A DNA stretch of 64,000 nucleotides from Marixanthotalea marina (lineage in GTDB: Bacteria > Bacteroidota > Bacteroidia > Flavobacteriales > Flavobacteriaceae): assembly GCA_018883545.1 (NCBI GenBank), contig JAHLEH010000005.1, positions 124,001-188,000 of the forward strand. The letters are read 5' to 3'. Position numbers and translations under genes: made by a program. This document shows, piece after piece, positions 63,392 through 64,000 of the stretch. The first letter of the stretch is position 1; the number at the start of each line of letters is the position of its first letter. Below the pieces are notes generated by a model, which saw nothing but the letters and a program-made list of their open reading frames with translations, made no database searches and was not told where the DNA came from.

Positions 63392-64000
63392 ATGTCCAGA
63401 AGAAATAATAAGAAACAAATTTTCGAACATCTTGAAGTAATAGATGCCGGTGCCAAAGGAAAAACCATTGCTAAGGCGCCAGATGGAAAAGTCATCTTTT
63501 TACCAAATGCCGTACCGGGAGACGTAGTCGATATACAAACCTTTAAAAAGCGCAAAGCTTATTACGAAGGCAAGGCCGTAAAGTTCCATAAACGTTCAAA
63601 CAAAAGAACCGAACCTGCTTGTGTGCATTTTGGTGTATGTGGTGGCTGCAAATGGCAGGACATGGCGTACGAGCACCAACTTTATTACAAACAAAAAGAG
63701 GTCACCAACAATTTGTTGAGAATCGGACACCTTGAATTGCCGGAAGTTACGCCTATTTTAGGTTCAAAAAACCAGTATTTCTACAGAAATAAAATGGAAT
63801 TTTCTTTTAGCGATAACAGATGGCTAACACCTGAAGAAATCAATTCTAACGAGGATTTAGGCGACAGAAATGCGCTGGGTTTTCATATACCTGGTATGTG
63901 GGACAAAATATTGGATTTAAATGAATGCCACCTACAACCAGACCCTTCAAATGCCATAAGGAATGCTGTTAAAAAATTTGCGGTTGACAATAATTTGGAA
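63392..64000 (+). CDS. rlmD: 23S rRNA uracil-1939 C5-methyltransferase RlmD (N-terminal part; cut by window edge)
   Basis: 203 residues are present before the edge without stop. It uses SAM to methylate a uracil of 23S rRNA. N-terminal TRAM domain (about 8-65: EVIDAGAKGKTIAKAPDGKVIFLPNAVPGDVV), then cysteines CVHFGVCGGCKWQDM of the [4Fe-4S] site typical of RlmD/TrmA-type enzymes. The Rossmann methyltransferase domain with its catalytic cysteine is outside the window. Family certain; RlmD rather than RlmC is the best match for the N-terminal layout. Confidence 0.88.
   Translation, partial: MSRRNNKKQIFEHLEVIDAGAKGKTIAKAPDGKVIFLPNAVPGDVVDIQTFKKRKAYYEGKAVKFHKRSNKRTEPACVHFGVCGGCKWQDMAYEHQLYYKQKEVTNNLLRIGHLELPEVTPILGSKNQYFYRNKMEFSFSDNRWLTPEEINSNEDLGDRNALGFHIPGMWDKILDLNECHLQPDPSNAIRNAVKKFAVDNNLE

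Noticed and set aside
1..64000. CRISPR arrays, insertion sequences, toxin-antitoxin pairs, defence genes, tRNA or rRNA genes
   Set aside because: I looked for regular spaced repeats, transposase motifs, small paired toxin genes and tRNA or rRNA sequence and found none; a tRNA or RNA search program was not available to confirm.

Overview
The window looks like chromosome from a member of the Flavobacteriaceae (Bacteroidota). The DNA is AT-rich, start codons lack clear Shine-Dalgarno sequences, and many genes have the Bacteroidota -7 box TAnnTTTG 15-40 bases before the start. The protein set fits too: M14 carboxypeptidase, YfhO, DUF3667, DUF4834 and 'CCC motif' membrane proteins, SusC/FecA-type TonB-dependent receptors, RNase Y and ZapA. 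The genus cannot be fixed from the sequence alone. Nearly all of it is ordinary core genome. I found no insertion sequence, prophage, CRISPR array, rRNA or tRNA. No stretch over 300 bases lacks a gene; the longest gap (758-1048, 291 bases) is a regulatory region.

Layout. 1-3123: a cut-off M14 carboxypeptidase diverges from a small XRE regulator across four copies of one dyad. Small lipoprotein/membrane proteins and a metallo-beta-lactamase-fold hydrolase follow. 3336-9843: a conserved protein of unknown function, thiol peroxidase (bcp), endonuclease III, a 48-residue protein and an ECF sigma factor with a structured leader, and uvrA. 9846-13259: a DUF3667 membrane protein and two paralogous secreted proteins, each behind a sigma-54-like promoter. 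13331-18796: a leftward operon of DUF4834, YfhO, glycosyltransferase and flippase, for envelope polysaccharide. 18954-25851: an outer-membrane protein with a GNAT-like enzyme, an alpha-oxoamine synthase and a CBS-like PLP enzyme (possibly sulfonolipid synthesis), and oligopeptidase B. 25935-34740: YbaB, a TonB-dependent receptor behind an 18-base tandem repeat, peroxiredoxin, fumarase, a Crp-like regulator, a coiled-coil membrane protein and a TPR protein. 34766-43103: gyrA, clpC, an Lrp regulator divergent from metE.

43135-53948: a UMF1-type transporter, an M48 lipoprotein protease, two overlapping msrB genes, NDH-2, dihydrolipoyl dehydrogenase, aroQ, a beta-barrel protein, xerD, RNase Y, a probable 6S RNA, zapA and a coiled-coil partner. 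54132-64000: M23 peptidase plus TonB receptor, cysteine desulfurase, an Asp-rich lipoprotein, an Smr protein, small membrane proteins, ornithine aminotransferase and a cut-off rlmD.

The strongest leads beyond routine annotation are the 6S RNA candidate between zapA and rny, the paired sigma-54-like promoters before the two secreted paralogues, the XRE operator array, the tandem repeat before the TonB receptor, and the hairpin leader before the ECF sigma gene. None shows a clearly new multi-gene system. All of these readings come from inspection by eye, without database searches.
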